Shown one piece after another: positions 28,481 to 37,404 of a stretch of DNA of 64,000 nucleotides. Origin of the DNA: Pseudomonas viridiflava. GTDB lineage: Bacteria > Pseudomonadota > Gammaproteobacteria > Pseudomonadales > Pseudomonadaceae. Position numbers and translations under genes: made by a program. Numbering within the stretch: the stretch's first letter is position 1; each line of letters starts with the position of its first letter. The notes beneath the pieces are model-generated. The model was not told the origin of the DNA and made no database searches. It worked only from the letters and a program-made list of their open reading frames with translations. Location of the stretch: the NCBI RefSeq assembly GCF_900573885.1, contig NZ_UPSE01000453.1, positions 186,001 through 250,000 of the forward strand. The letters are read 5' to 3'.

Positions 28481-29050
28481 ATGCTGCTTTCATCCGCCCC
28501 CATTCAGCCGATGCGTCAGCTTCTGCATAGCTTGTACGAACTGGCTGGCCCGGAGCGGTATCTGTTCACGCCCGATGATCTGCGCGGTCTGTTCCCATCG
28601 TTGTCTGAAGCCTCTTACAAAACGCTGCTCAGCCGTGCAGACAGCAGCGGCGTGCTGAGCCGTGTTTGCCGCGGGCTCTACGTGTTCGAGCCTGCCGCGC
28701 CGCGTGATGGCTTGATGTTGTTTCATGCTGCGGCACGGCTGCGAGCCAGCTATTTCAACTACATAAGCCTGGAGACCGCGCTGAGCGATACCGGGGCAAT
28801 TTCCCAGGTACCGATCAGTTGGATCACCCTAATGTCGTCCGGACGCAGCAGCGTGATTGACTGTGGGCGCTGGGGCACTATCGAGTTCGTACACACCCGC
28901 CAACAGCCCGCCGAGCTGGCGGAAAACCTGCAGTACGATGGCCGCTGCCGTCTGTGGCGCGCCTCATCACAACAAGCACTGCGTGATATGCGTGCCACCC
29001 GACGTAACCTGGATTTGGTTAACGGGAGTGAGGCCGATGAGCCTGTTTGA
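28481..29050 (+). CDS. abiEi: AbiEi-type antitoxin and autorepressor (type IV TA)
   Basis: A 189-residue protein. The N-terminal winged-helix-like part (RYLFTPDDLRGLFPSLSEAS, RADSSGVLSRVCRGLYVFEP, residues about 25-75) is followed by the AbiEi C-terminal domain (SYFNYISLETALSDTGAISQ; WGTIEFVH). In this type IV system the antitoxin counteracts the toxin without binding it tightly and represses its own operon. The start at ATG 28481 falls right after the large inverted repeat; the frame extends back to 28412 but would run through the operator. It overlaps the toxin gene by 14 bases. Confidence 0.88.
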   Translation: MLLSSAPIQPMRQLLHSLYELAGPERYLFTPDDLRGLFPSLSEASYKTLLSRADSSGVLSRVCRGLYVFEPAAPRDGLMLFHAAARLRASYFNYISLETALSDTGAISQVPISWITLMSSGRSSVIDCGRWGTIEFVHTRQQPAELAENLQYDGRCRLWRASSQQALRDMRATRRNLDLVNGSEADEPV

Positions 29051-29930
29051 TCGCCTGGTCGATGAGGCATTAGGCAACATCGACGAGCTGGCACCGCTGC
29101 GTATGGTGGTGGAAAAGGAATTGCTGCATCACGACATCATGCTCGCGCTGAGCAGCGCAGGCCTGCTGGCCAAATTGACGTTCATAGGCGGCACCTGTCT
29201 GCGCAGCTGTTATGGCTCCAGTCGTCTGAGTGAAGACCTCGACTTCACAGGCGGTGCAGACTTTAGCCGTGAGCAGCTGAAGAACATGGCCCATGTGCTG
29301 GTCGAGACGCTGTTAGGCAAATACGGCCTGGAAGTGACGGTGAGCGAGCCCTGCAAGGAAACCGGCAACGTCGATACCTGGAAACTGAAAATTCAAACCC
29401 GCCCGCAACGCTCCGGCATGCCGGCGCAGCGCATCAACATTGATGTATGCGCCATTCCCAGTTATTTGCCGCAGCCGGCGATGCTGCTCAACCCATACGG
29501 CGTGGACATGGGCACCAACGGTTTGATTCTTAATGTGCAGGCGCGTGAAGAAATTTATGTAGATAAAGTGGTCGCCTTCGCCCTACGCGCCAACCGTATC
29601 AAGAACCGTGACCTCTGGGATCTGCTCTGGCTGCGCCAGCAAGGCGTGGCTGCGAAGTGGTCTCTGCTAAAGCGCAAGTTGGCTGATCACCGATGCGCGC
29701 CTGACGATTTTCTCGCTGCTTTCGCCGAGCGAACGGCGCTGTTGGCACACGACGAGACCGCCGTCGATTTTCGCCAGGAGATGAAACGCTTTCTGCCTAC
29801 CCGTCTGGTGACGGGTACGGTCAACGAGCCGGCGTTCTGGAGCGTACTGGTTCGCCACCTTCACGAGCTTGAGACCCAGGTAAAACAAACGCTGACTGCC
29901 CCGCAAACCGAGCCCGGCTTCGCTATGTAA
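29037..29930 (+). CDS. abiEii: AbiEii-type nucleotidyltransferase toxin
   Basis: A 297-residue nucleotidyltransferase toxin of the AbiEii family. Motif I is GGTCLRSCYG with SEDLDF (about residues 47-67), motif II is INIDV, and the C-terminal catalytic motif is YVDKVVAFALRANRIKNRDL. All catalytic-type residues are present, so it should be active. Family members stop growth, and related enzymes modify tRNA 3' ends, giving abortive-infection phage defence. The ATG lies within the antitoxin gene, with GGAG and GAGG just upstream, typical of translational coupling. Confidence 0.9.
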   Translation: MSLFDRLVDEALGNIDELAPLRMVVEKELLHHDIMLALSSAGLLAKLTFIGGTCLRSCYGSSRLSEDLDFTGGADFSREQLKNMAHVLVETLLGKYGLEVTVSEPCKETGNVDTWKLKIQTRPQRSGMPAQRINIDVCAIPSYLPQPAMLLNPYGVDMGTNGLILNVQAREEIYVDKVVAFALRANRIKNRDLWDLLWLRQQGVAAKWSLLKRKLADHRCAPDDFLAAFAERTALLAHDETAVDFRQEMKRFLPTRLVTGTVNEPAFWSVLVRHLHELETQVKQTLTAPQTEPGFAM

Positions 29931-29987
29931 ATGCACGTCACGCCCCTGCTATTCTCGCCGTTCATTCGCTCGCTCCGGATCGCTCCC

Positions 29988-30596
29988 ATGGCTTTGCATA
30001 CCTGGCTGATTTATTTGCTCGCCGTCGTCGGCTTGTCGCTCACGCCGGGGCCGAATGCGTTGTTGGCGCTGAGTCACGGCGCGCTTTATGGGCAGCGCAA
30101 AACCTTGTTTACCATTGCCGGCGGCATGCTCGGTTTTACGTTGCTGATGGCGTTGTCGATGTTTGGCATCGGCGCGTTGTTGCAGGCGTCGGCCCATGCC
30201 TTGACGGTGTTGAAGTGGATCGGTGGTGCGTATCTGGTTTGGCTGGGATTTCAACTATGGCGCGCGCCGCCGATTACGCTGACGGATGAAACCGGCCCCC
30301 ACCGAGCTGGCCATGCCTTATTCCGTCAGGGGCTGTTGTCGGCTGTGTCCAACCCCAAAGTAATTCTGTTCTTCGGCGCCTTTCTTCCGCAGTTCCTCGA
30401 TCCCGGCCGCGCGCTCTGGCTGCAGTTCGTGATTCTGGTGCTGACCTTCGTTCTGTTTGAAGCGGTGGTGGAGTTTCTGCTGGCACGCATGGCGCATCGC
30501 ATCCGGCCGTGGCTGGAGCGCACGGGCAAAGGCTTCAACCGGGCGTGCGGCGGCATGTTTGCGCTGATGGGGGCGGCGTTGCCGACGTTGCGTTAA
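29988..30596 (+). CDS. LysE-family amino-acid exporter
   Basis: A 202-residue, six-helix membrane protein of the LysE/RhtB superfamily, with the signature LTPGPNALLALSHGALYG near the N-terminus and FRQGLLSAVSNPKVILFF in the middle. It probably exports an amino acid or derivative. ATG 29988 gives the standard N-terminus (ALHTWLIYLLAVVGL). An AraC regulator begins 3 bases after its stop and may control it. Confidence 0.88.
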   Translation: MALHTWLIYLLAVVGLSLTPGPNALLALSHGALYGQRKTLFTIAGGMLGFTLLMALSMFGIGALLQASAHALTVLKWIGGAYLVWLGFQLWRAPPITLTDETGPHRAGHALFRQGLLSAVSNPKVILFFGAFLPQFLDPGRALWLQFVILVLTFVLFEAVVEFLLARMAHRIRPWLERTGKGFNRACGGMFALMGAALPTLR

Positions 30597-30599
30597 ACC

Positions 30600-31370
30600 A
30601 TGGCTCGCGCTGCTCCTCCTGACCTGCACCGGCCTGGCGCCGCGCTGCGTACTGTGGCGCGCAGTTACCCACGGGGTTTGTTTATCGAGCCTCACGCCCA
30701 CGATTGGGGCCAGTTGCTCTACGCCATGAGCGGCATCATGTGGGTCGAAACGCCCGGCGAAGCCGTGCTGGTTCCGCCCTTGCGCGCGGTGTGGTTACCG
30801 GCCCATGTGCCTCATGCCGTTCGGGTGGTTTCAGAGCTGGAGATGCGCAACATCTACCTTCGCCCGGACCAGCCCCATACCTTGCCAACCACCACGCAAG
30901 TGGTCGATGTGAAGCCGCTGCTGCGCGAGCTGATTCTCGGCCTGGTCGAGCAGCAAGGCGCCGAAGACAGCGATTACTACCAGCACTTGAGTGCCCTCGC
31001 CGTTCTTGAACTGCAGCGTGCCCGCCATTCGTATTTGCGTGTAGCGCTGCCCGATGCCAGCGATCGGCGGCTGCTGACCTTGTGCCAGGCGGTGATCGCC
31101 TCGCCTTCTCTGACGTTTTCTTTCGAGCAGCACGCGGCTGCGGCCGGCGCCAGTGTGCGCACGTTGGCGCGACTGTTTCAGGACAGCATGGGCATGGGCT
31201 TCGCCCAGTGGCGTCGGCAGGTGCAGCTGGCCACGGCAGTGGCGGCATTGATTGAAGGTGCGCCGGTCAGTCGTATCGCCGCTGACCTCGGCTACCGGCC
31301 CAGCAGCTTCACTGACATGTTCAGGCGCGAACTCGGCATGGCACCCTCCGAGTACGTGGCCAGGCAATAG
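30600..31370 (+). CDS. AraC-family transcriptional regulator
   Basis: A 256-residue regulator with an N-terminal cupin-like sensor (FIEPHAHDWGQLLYAMSG; VLVPPLRAVWLPAHVPHAV) and a C-terminal AraC DNA-binding domain (AAAAGASVRTLARLFQDSMGMGFAQWRR and AADLGYRPSSFTDMFRRELG-type helices). It starts 3 bases after the LysE-type exporter, so it is probably cotranscribed and translationally coupled. The ligand is unknown. Confidence 0.88.
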   Translation: MARAAPPDLHRPGAALRTVARSYPRGLFIEPHAHDWGQLLYAMSGIMWVETPGEAVLVPPLRAVWLPAHVPHAVRVVSELEMRNIYLRPDQPHTLPTTTQVVDVKPLLRELILGLVEQQGAEDSDYYQHLSALAVLELQRARHSYLRVALPDASDRRLLTLCQAVIASPSLTFSFEQHAAAAGASVRTLARLFQDSMGMGFAQWRRQVQLATAVAALIEGAPVSRIAADLGYRPSSFTDMFRRELGMAPSEYVARQ

Positions 31371-31474
31371 CGACCCTCACTTTGGCCGATATACAGAAGC
31401 CTTTGACCTGAGCACGGTTTTCCCGTCAGTAGACTGAGCCCATTCCCACTTCATTTCCGGGAAAGGAGGCTCCC

Positions 31475-31648
31475 ATGAACTACCTGATTTCCTTGGCCGC
31501 CGGGCTGCTAGTCGGTGTCATCTACAACGTATTGGACGTGCGCTCGCCCGCCCCGCCCGCCATCGCGCTGGTTGGCCTGCTCGGCATGCTGGCGGGTGAG
31601 CAATTGATCCCGGTTGGCCGCCAATTGATCGCCCACTGGCTCTCGTGA
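31475..31648 (+). CDS. XapX-domain small membrane protein
   Basis: A 57-residue protein, too short for routine gene calling, with strong support: AAAGGAGG precedes the ATG by 5 bases, and the sequence (LISLAAGLLVGVIYNVLDV, then PPAIALVGLLGMLAGEQL) is the XapX/DUF1427 family pattern of two hydrophobic segments. Function unknown. It is followed 34 bases later by an MDR oxidoreductase, which probably forms an operon with it. Confidence 0.88.
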   Translation: MNYLISLAAGLLVGVIYNVLDVRSPAPPAIALVGLLGMLAGEQLIPVGRQLIAHWLS

Positions 31649-31682
31649 CTTTCATCCACCTGCTTCGCATAAGGAGCTGCTC

Positions 31683-32642
31683 ATGCACGCGCTGCAATTT
31701 ACCCTCACGGGCGATCTCGACTCGCTGAAGTACGTTGAAGTCCCTACACCCACCGCCGCCGACGGCGAGGTGCTGGTGGAGATTCGCGCTGCGGGCCTGA
31801 ACCCCAGCGACGTTAAAAACGTGCTGGGCCGTTTCCCTTACACCACCGTGCCGCGTATCCCCGGCCGCGACTTCGCCGGTGTGGTTATTGACGGTCCGCC
31901 GCATCTGCTCGGCCAGGCCGTTTGGGGCACCGGCAAAGGTTTGGGCTTTACCCGCGACGGCAGCCATGCCAGCCACATCGCGCTGCCTGCGGCGGGCGTT
32001 GCGCTGAAACCTCAGGCCATGAGCTTTGCCCAGGCGGCGAGCTGCGGAGTGCCGTTCACCACAGCATGGGACGCGCTGCAACGCAGCGGCGTAGAAGCTG
32101 GCACCCGCTTGCTGGTGATCGGTGCCAACGGCGCCGTGGGCGATGCGGCGGTGAACCTGGCCAAGGCCCGGGGTGCCGAGGTGCTGGCAGCGGTGCGGCG
32201 GCCGGCTGCGTTCGAAGCGTTGAATCAGCGCGGCATTCCCGCCGTGTTGCTCGGCGACCCGGCAGCGCTGGCCGCTCAGGTAGAGGCGCACTTCCCGGGC
32301 GGTGCAGAGGTGATTTTCGACACCACCGGTTTCTGGTTGGCCGCCGCCGTGCCGGCCCTGGCCACATTTGGTCGCATCGCCATTATCGCCGCGCCAGTAG
32401 ACGGCAACGTGCAGTTTCCGGCGCTGGCGCTGTATCGGCGCGGCGGCGTGCTGGTGGGCGTGAACTCATTGCTGTACAGCCCACAGGATTGCGCGGCGAT
32501 GCTCGATGGCTTCGGCAGCCTGTTCGATCAGGGCTTGGTGCCGCTGCCCGATCAATTGCACGAGGTGCCGCTCAGCGAAGGCGTGGCGAGTTACCAGGCC
32601 GTGAACGGCGGCAGCAGCGACAAATTCATTCTGTTGCCGTGA
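31683..32642 (+). CDS. Zinc-independent MDR oxidoreductase (quinone-oxidoreductase-like)
   Basis: A 319-residue MDR-superfamily enzyme: AAGLNPSDVKNVLGRF, IPGRDFAGVV, and the nucleotide-binding VIGANGAVGDAAVNLAKARGA. No zinc ligands are seen, so a quinone, enone or acryloyl-type reductase is likely. AAGGAG is 7 bases before the ATG. The XapX gene immediately upstream may be cotranscribed with it. Substrate unknown. Confidence 0.85.
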   Translation: MHALQFTLTGDLDSLKYVEVPTPTAADGEVLVEIRAAGLNPSDVKNVLGRFPYTTVPRIPGRDFAGVVIDGPPHLLGQAVWGTGKGLGFTRDGSHASHIALPAAGVALKPQAMSFAQAASCGVPFTTAWDALQRSGVEAGTRLLVIGANGAVGDAAVNLAKARGAEVLAAVRRPAAFEALNQRGIPAVLLGDPAALAAQVEAHFPGGAEVIFDTTGFWLAAAVPALATFGRIAIIAAPVDGNVQFPALALYRRGGVLVGVNSLLYSPQDCAAMLDGFGSLFDQGLVPLPDQLHEVPLSEGVASYQAVNGGSSDKFILLP

Positions 32643-32748
32643 TCGCGGCGACACGGGCGCGGGCTTTGTGGTTAGATCTGACCGCCCTCGCCCGCTCGCG
32701 ACTCGCCTTCAGTCTGCGTTCGGGTGAATGACCCAGCCCGGTATCGCC

Positions 32749-33471
32749 ATGCGTTTTCTGCCCATTGCCCTTGTGCTGTTTTGCGCCTGTAGTGCAGCAG
32801 AAGAGCGCCCGCTGCGTTTTTCGATCATAGAAAGCTGGGCCATGCCCCTGATCGAGGTGCAAAACGGCGAGGCCACCAGCGGCATTATTTACGACTTGCA
32901 GACGCGTCTGGCTGAAAAGGTCGGGCGCCGCGCGCAAATGCTGGTGCTGCCGCGCAAACGTGTGCAGGCCATGCTGGTGCGCGGCGAAATAGATGTGCGC
33001 TGCTACGTGAACCCGACGTGGATGACCGAGTCCCACCATCAGTACATTTGGAGCGTGCCGTTTATGAAACAGCGCGATGTGCTGGTGGCCAGGACGAAAC
33101 AGAACATGACCATCGAGCAACTGCACGGCCAGACGGTTGGTACCGTGCTCGGCTACGTTTATCCCCCGCTGCAGGCCAAATTCGACTCCCACGATCTGCT
33201 GCGCGACGACGCCCGCACCCAGGAGCTGACCCTTCTCAAGCTCGACGCCGGTCGTAACGATTACGCCGTGAGCAGCGAGCTGACCCTGGACTGGTTCAAC
33301 CGCACGCAATCGCCGCGGCACAAGTTGCAGGCCTTGCATGAGCTGTCTTCGGACCTTGCTTCGTGCATCGTTCGCGACGAGCCGGATGTGCCGACCATGG
33401 CGCTGCTGCGCGCATTGGTACAAATGAGCAACGACGGCGAATTTGAAAGAATACTCGCTAAATACCGCTAG
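32749..33471 (+). CDS. Periplasmic solute-binding protein, family 3-like
   Basis: A 240-residue protein with a short signal sequence (MRFLPIALVLFCACSA) and a mature part resembling family 3 solute-binding proteins (LRFSIIESWAMPLIE; GIIYDLQTRLAEKVGRRAQM; RVQAMLVRGEIDVRCYVNP). No permease or ATPase genes are adjacent, so it may be an orphan sensor or scavenger. An ATG at 32728 would add seven residues but has poor spacing to its GGGTGA; the signal peptide favours 32749. Confidence 0.75.
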   Translation: MRFLPIALVLFCACSAAEERPLRFSIIESWAMPLIEVQNGEATSGIIYDLQTRLAEKVGRRAQMLVLPRKRVQAMLVRGEIDVRCYVNPTWMTESHHQYIWSVPFMKQRDVLVARTKQNMTIEQLHGQTVGTVLGYVYPPLQAKFDSHDLLRDDARTQELTLLKLDAGRNDYAVSSELTLDWFNRTQSPRHKLQALHELSSDLASCIVRDEPDVPTMALLRALVQMSNDGEFERILAKYR

Positions 33472-33551
33472 CCCGTTCCGGCAGGCTCCTGCCATCTGCC
33501 CTACCGGTGAACCCGTTCACCGCTCAAGTGATTCGATTCGAGGCTGTATCC

Positions 33552-34766
33552 ATGTCTGATGAGTTGCCCGCTGCGGCGTCCACTGCACCGATTGCCAAGC
33601 AGCTGTCGGCCCGCGCGATTCTATTGATCGAACTGGCGTTGTCGCTTGGCGGCTTCGCCATTGGCACCGGCGAATTTTCCATCATGGGTTTGATGCCTGA
33701 TGTGGCCGCAGACCTGGGCATCACCGAGCCGCAGGTGGGCCACGTAATCAGCACCTATGCGCTGGGCGTGGTGGTGGGTGCGCCGCTGCTGGCGATACTC
33801 GGCTCACGCTTGCCGAGGCGCAATCTGCTCCTGCTGCTGATGGCCATCTTCGCCGTTGGCAACTTTGCCAGCGCACTGTCGCCGGACTATCACTCGATGA
33901 TGCTGTTCCGCTTCTTCGCCGGCCTGCCCCACGGCGCCTACTTTGGCGTGGCGATGCTGGTGGCAGCCTCGATGGCGCCGCCGCACAAACGGGCGAAAGC
34001 GGTAAGCCGGGTAATGCTCGGCCTCACGGTGGCGATACTGGTGGGCAACCCCTTGGCCACCTGGCTCGGCCAAATGGCCAGTTGGCGCTATGCCTTTGCG
34101 CTCGTTGGGGTGATAGCGCTGTGCACGGTCGCCATGGTTGCCTGGTTTCTACCGCTGGATAAAAACGAGCCGCGCAGTTATCCGATGCGTGAGCTGCGCG
34201 CGTTCAATCGCCCGCAAGTCTGGCTGGCGCTGGCAATCAGCTCGGTAGGCTTTGCAGGTATGTTCTGCGTTTTCAGCTACATGGCGCCAACGTTGTTGCA
34301 AGTAACCCAACTGTCGGCCGCCTGGATTCCCTTCGCGCTCGCGGCGTTTGGCCTGGGCAGCATCGTCGGCAATATGGTCGGCGGCTGGCTGTTCGATAAA
34401 TTGCAGTTTAAAGCGGTGGCCTGGCTGCTGGTATGGAGCGCGGCCGTGCTGGCGCTGTTCCCGCTGGCCGCCCTGTCGGTATGGACCGTTCTGCCAGCGG
34501 TGTTTGCTGTGGGCACCATGGTGTCGCTCGGCGCCCCCCTGCAAACCCATTTGATGGACGTCGCCCAAGACGCCCAAACGCTCGCCGCCGCCTCCAACCA
34601 CGCCGCTTTCAACGTTGCCAATGCCTTGGGGCCATGGCTCGGCGGCATGGCCATCAGCGCGGGCTTTGGCTGGACCTCGACCGGCTACATCGGCGCAGCA
34701 ACGGCGCTGGCCGGGCTGATGGTGTTTTTTATTGCCTGGCGATTCGAGCCAAAAACCAGCAAATAA
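33552..34766 (+). CDS. MFS transporter, AraJ/sugar-efflux type
   Basis: A 404-residue, 12-helix MFS protein of the DHA1/AraJ group: FAIGTGEFSIMGLMPDVAADL in helix 1, GSRLPRRNLLL (motif A) and the FRFFAGLPHGAYFGVAML segment are characteristic. It probably exports sugars or toxic metabolites. ATG 33552 gives the usual N-terminus; the frame is open from 33507. Downstream lies GCTCGGCC-N6-GGCCGAGC (34795-34816), a possible terminator without a T run. Confidence 0.87.
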   Translation: MSDELPAAASTAPIAKQLSARAILLIELALSLGGFAIGTGEFSIMGLMPDVAADLGITEPQVGHVISTYALGVVVGAPLLAILGSRLPRRNLLLLLMAIFAVGNFASALSPDYHSMMLFRFFAGLPHGAYFGVAMLVAASMAPPHKRAKAVSRVMLGLTVAILVGNPLATWLGQMASWRYAFALVGVIALCTVAMVAWFLPLDKNEPRSYPMRELRAFNRPQVWLALAISSVGFAGMFCVFSYMAPTLLQVTQLSAAWIPFALAAFGLGSIVGNMVGGWLFDKLQFKAVAWLLVWSAAVLALFPLAALSVWTVLPAVFAVGTMVSLGAPLQTHLMDVAQDAQTLAAASNHAAFNVANALGPWLGGMAISAGFGWTSTGYIGAATALAGLMVFFIAWRFEPKTSK

Positions 34767-34794
34767 AAGCACGCGTACTGCCTTTTTAAACCGT

Positions 34795-34816
34795 GCTCGG
34801 CCGGGCCAGGCCGAGC
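34795..34816 (+). terminator. Hairpin after the MFS gene
   Basis: GCTCGGCC (34795-34802), a 6-base loop, then GGCCGAGC (34809-34816). There is no T run, so termination is uncertain. Confidence 0.4.
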
Positions 34817-34863
34817 GCTTCGCTCCTTCTCCCACAGCGCCGTGCGCTGCGTCTTCCAGACAA

Positions 34864-34913
34864 CGCTGGCGGTCACGCCTTAGTGTCCGTCGCAGTCATG
34901 GCGACCGCCAGCG
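34864..34913. repeat. 11-bp inverted repeat with 28-base spacer
   Basis: CGCTGGCGGTC (34864-34874) and GACCGCCAGCG (34903-34913) are perfect inverted copies upstream of the toxin-antitoxin genes. A hairpin or a relic of a repeat element is possible. Confidence 0.4.
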
Positions 34914-34977
34914 GCTGAGCAATAGACCGGAGAGGGATTTCCAATGCACAAATTCAAACAAGCTCCCCTTGCAAGTC

Positions 34978-34994
34978 GTGATGCAATACATCAC
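34978..34994. promoter_or_regulatory. Candidate operator of the higBA-type pair
   Basis: GTGATG-N5-CATCAC, a perfect 6-bp inverted repeat 11 bases before the toxin start codon. This is a typical position and size for an XRE-type antitoxin operator. Confidence 0.5.
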
Positions 34995-35005
34995 ACTTCA
35001 CGCAC

Positions 35006-35284
35006 ATGATCCTTAGCTTCCAGCACAAGGGTTTACGCCAGTTTCATGAAACCGGCTCAACCCGCGGCATTCGAGCCGATCATGCCAAACGCCTGGCGCG
35101 TCAGCTGCAGTTTCTGGACCGCGCTGCCGCACCGGCTGACCTCGACATCCCCGGCTGGCGATTGCATCCGCTCAGAGGCGAGTTGCAGCAGTACTGGTCG
35201 CTCACGGTGAGTGGCAACTGGCGAATCGTGTTCCGTTTCGTTGGCGTGGACATCGAGCTGGTTAACTACGTGGACTACCACTGA
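35006..35284 (+). CDS. higB: RelE/HigB-type toxin
   Basis: A 92-residue toxin of the RelE/HigB superfamily. It has the typical WRLHPLRGELQQYWSLTVSGNW core with RIVFRFVGVDIEL and the C-terminal VDYH ending seen in HigB/GraT toxins. Such proteins cleave ribosome-bound mRNA. The toxin precedes the antitoxin, the inverted gene order typical of hig loci, with a 15-base gap. Confidence 0.88.
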   Translation: MILSFQHKGLRQFHETGSTRGIRADHAKRLARQLQFLDRAAAPADLDIPGWRLHPLRGELQQYWSLTVSGNWRIVFRFVGVDIELVNYVDYH

Positions 35285-35299
35285 ACAGGAGAACCCATC

Positions 35300-35587
35300 A
35301 TGGTCATGTTCAACCCGCCGCATCCTGGCGAAACCCTGCTCGAAGACGTGCTGCCCGAGCTGAAAATAAGCGTGGCCGAACTGGCCCGCCGGCTGGGCTT
35401 TGCCCGTGAAACCCTGTCGCGCATCCTGCATGGCCATGCGCCCGTTAGCCCCGATCTGGCGGTGCGTCTGGAAATGGCCGGAATCGGCGTGGCTCGCACC
35501 TGGCTGGGCGTGCAGGTCGACTACGACTTATGGCAAGCGCGTCACCGCACCCAGCCTCCAATCGAGCGGTTTGCATCGCTGGCTTGA
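35300..35587 (+). CDS. higA: HigA-type antitoxin (XRE)
   Basis: A 95-residue antitoxin with the HigA/VapI N-terminus (NPPHPGETLLEDVLPE) and an XRE helix-turn-helix (ISVAELARRLGFARETLSRIL, about residues 23-43). It should neutralise the toxin and repress the operon through its operator. AGGAGA lies 7 bases before the ATG. Confidence 0.88.
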   Translation: MVMFNPPHPGETLLEDVLPELKISVAELARRLGFARETLSRILHGHAPVSPDLAVRLEMAGIGVARTWLGVQVDYDLWQARHRTQPPIERFASLA

Positions 35588-35612
35588 GCGGCGCCGCCCG
35601 GAGCATTTCCGC

Positions 35613-36122
35613 ATGAGCATTACCACCGCCCGCCTGCTCCTGCGCCGCCCGGTTCTGGCAGACATAGAAAGCTTTTTCACCATCCATTCAGACCCGGCCA
35701 CCAACCAGTTCAACCCGGCCGGCCCGCTCACGGATCGTGCGCAGGCCGAGGCCGTGTTTGATGTCTGGCTGCGCCACTGGAAGCACCATGGTTACGGCCA
35801 ATGGGCCATTGCCACCCGCCATGAGCCGGAACGCATCATCGGTTTCGGCGGCGTTGCACAACGTTTGTATGGTGAGGTGGAACGCCTCAACCTGGGCTAT
35901 CGCTTTGCCACCTCGGCTTGGGGCAAGGGGTACGCCACCGAGCTTGCGCAAACAACACTGCGCTATGCGCTGGACGAACTGGAGCAACCGCGCGTGTTCG
36001 CCATTGTGCGACCCACTCACAGGGCCTCCATTCGCGTTCTGGAAAAAATCGGTATGCAGCATACCGGTGTCCTCGACGACGTTCCCGGCCAGCCACCGAG
36101 CCTGATCTACGAGGCGGGCTGA
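35613..36122 (+). CDS. GNAT-family N-acetyltransferase (RimJ/RimL type)
   Basis: A 169-residue acetyltransferase: TARLLLRRPVLADIESFF N-terminus, acetyl-CoA-binding GYRFATSAWGKGYATELAQ and the late IRVLEKIGMQ. This is the ribosomal-protein/aminoglycoside-type RimJ/RimL subfamily; the acceptor is unknown. GGAG lies 9 bases before ATG 35613. It begins 25 bases after the antitoxin gene and may be cotranscribed, but functional linkage is not implied. Confidence 0.85.
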   Translation: MSITTARLLLRRPVLADIESFFTIHSDPATNQFNPAGPLTDRAQAEAVFDVWLRHWKHHGYGQWAIATRHEPERIIGFGGVAQRLYGEVERLNLGYRFATSAWGKGYATELAQTTLRYALDELEQPRVFAIVRPTHRASIRVLEKIGMQHTGVLDDVPGQPPSLIYEAG

Positions 36123-36386
36123 CCCGCAATCACAACAACCGGTGGCGCACATGCCCCCTGCTTTGTCGCCAATCTCATCACGTTTTTCGCAACAACCGCG
36201 CTAGAACGGGCGTTTCACGGTCAATTCTGCGTACTGCGTCCTATACAAACGGCAAATCTGACATAGGGTTAACAGTGCCAACGCGGAATTCCCCGTACCC
36301 TCTTTCGGGTGCGTTGCTGGCCCGGTTGCGCAAGCCTCATCAAGGCATCGCGCAGCACCATTCGCTACAAACGAAGGGAAGCGACC

Positions 36387-36695
36387 ATGAACGTCAATGA
36401 CGTATACGAAAACGCCGCCACTGGCGACCTGCAAGCGCTCGAGTTGATCTCTATCGAGGGTGGTATCTACCTGCTGCAAGCCCATGTCGAGGGCCGCGTG
36501 CATTCAGTAAAAATGCCCGATGGCGCCATGCTGCGTTTACGTTCGGTCACCCAGGCGCGCGAGTTGCTGCAAGGCTTGCCAATCACCGTGCCTTTTCACC
36601 TGGTGCACAGCGAAGTGCACACCGAAATGTGCGGCTTCAGCGAGGCTGTGCAAGAGCCACTGCGCGAACGCATTTCCCTTGGCCCGACGTGGTGA
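36387..36695 (+). CDS. DUF6482 family protein
   Basis: A 102-residue cytosolic protein: LQALELISIEGGIYLLQAHV, LRLRSVTQARELLQGLP and FHLVHSEVHTEMCG match the pseudomonad DUF6482 family. Function unknown. AAGGGA lies 8 bases before ATG 36387. The 264 bases upstream hold no other gene. Confidence 0.82.
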   Translation: MNVNDVYENAATGDLQALELISIEGGIYLLQAHVEGRVHSVKMPDGAMLRLRSVTQARELLQGLPITVPFHLVHSEVHTEMCGFSEAVQEPLRERISLGPTW

Positions 36696-36803
36696 ATAAC
36701 GTTCCATCATGGATAGTGGCATTCTGCAAATAATCGTTGCTGGCCCCTAGCCAGCTGTAGATAATCGCGACCTCTCCACGCAATCACCACAAGGAAAGTG
36801 CTC

Positions 36804-37349
36804 GTGAAAAAACTGCTTCTGTGCGTTCCCGTTTTTGCTCTGTTGCTACAAGGCTGCGGGGTAAACATGACCCGCTATGAACCCAACTTCGACAACGTTC
36901 AGGTGCTGAAAAAAGACCTGCCGTTGCACGCCGTAACCGCCCCGCAAGTTACCGCACCCTCTGCGCTCAGTTCGTTGTCGGTTCGTGCCAACCCGATCAA
37001 ATCGCCAAGCGGCAGCATTCCACAACACATTCAGGCAGCCATTACTGAAGAGTTGCGCCTGGCCGGCCTCGTAGACGAAAAATCCGATCGCAGCCTGGAC
37101 GTGGTGTTAGTCACCAGCGAGCTGGAAGCCGGTATGGGCACTGGTTCAGGCAAACTGGCCGCGCGCTTCACAGTGCACAAAGGCACCGATGTGCTGTACG
37201 ACGCCACCCAACAATCGAGCAGCACCTGGGACAGCAGCTTTGTCGGCGCAGTAGCTATTCCTGCCGCTGCCAACGCCTACAACCCGCTGGTTCGCGAACT
37301 GCTGCACAACCTTTACAGCGATCCGTTGTTCGTCCAGGCGCTTAAATAA
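36804..37349 (+). CDS. Putative lipoprotein of unknown function
   Basis: A 181-residue protein with a lipoprotein signal (KKLLLCVPVFALLLQGC, Cys18). The mature chain has no recognised domain. GTG 36804 has AAGGAAA 7 bases upstream; GTG 36798 is too close to it. A second lipoprotein gene is convergent, separated by a shared terminator. Function unknown. Confidence 0.75.
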   Translation: MKKLLLCVPVFALLLQGCGVNMTRYEPNFDNVQVLKKDLPLHAVTAPQVTAPSALSSLSVRANPIKSPSGSIPQHIQAAITEELRLAGLVDEKSDRSLDVVLVTSELEAGMGTGSGKLAARFTVHKGTDVLYDATQQSSSTWDSSFVGAVAIPAAANAYNPLVRELLHNLYSDPLFVQALK

Positions 37350-37370
37350 GCTGCCCTGACACCGGAACAG

Positions 37371-37401
37371 AAAAGAGCCACACATGTGGCTCTTTTTTTT
37401 T
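37371..37401. terminator. Bidirectional-looking Rho-independent terminator
   Basis: AAAGAGCCACA and TGTGGCTCTTT form an 11-bp stem (37372-37395) followed by a run of T to 37401. It ends the upstream lipoprotein gene; the leading A residues may also serve the convergent gene. Confidence 0.88.
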
Positions 37402-37404
37402 GCT

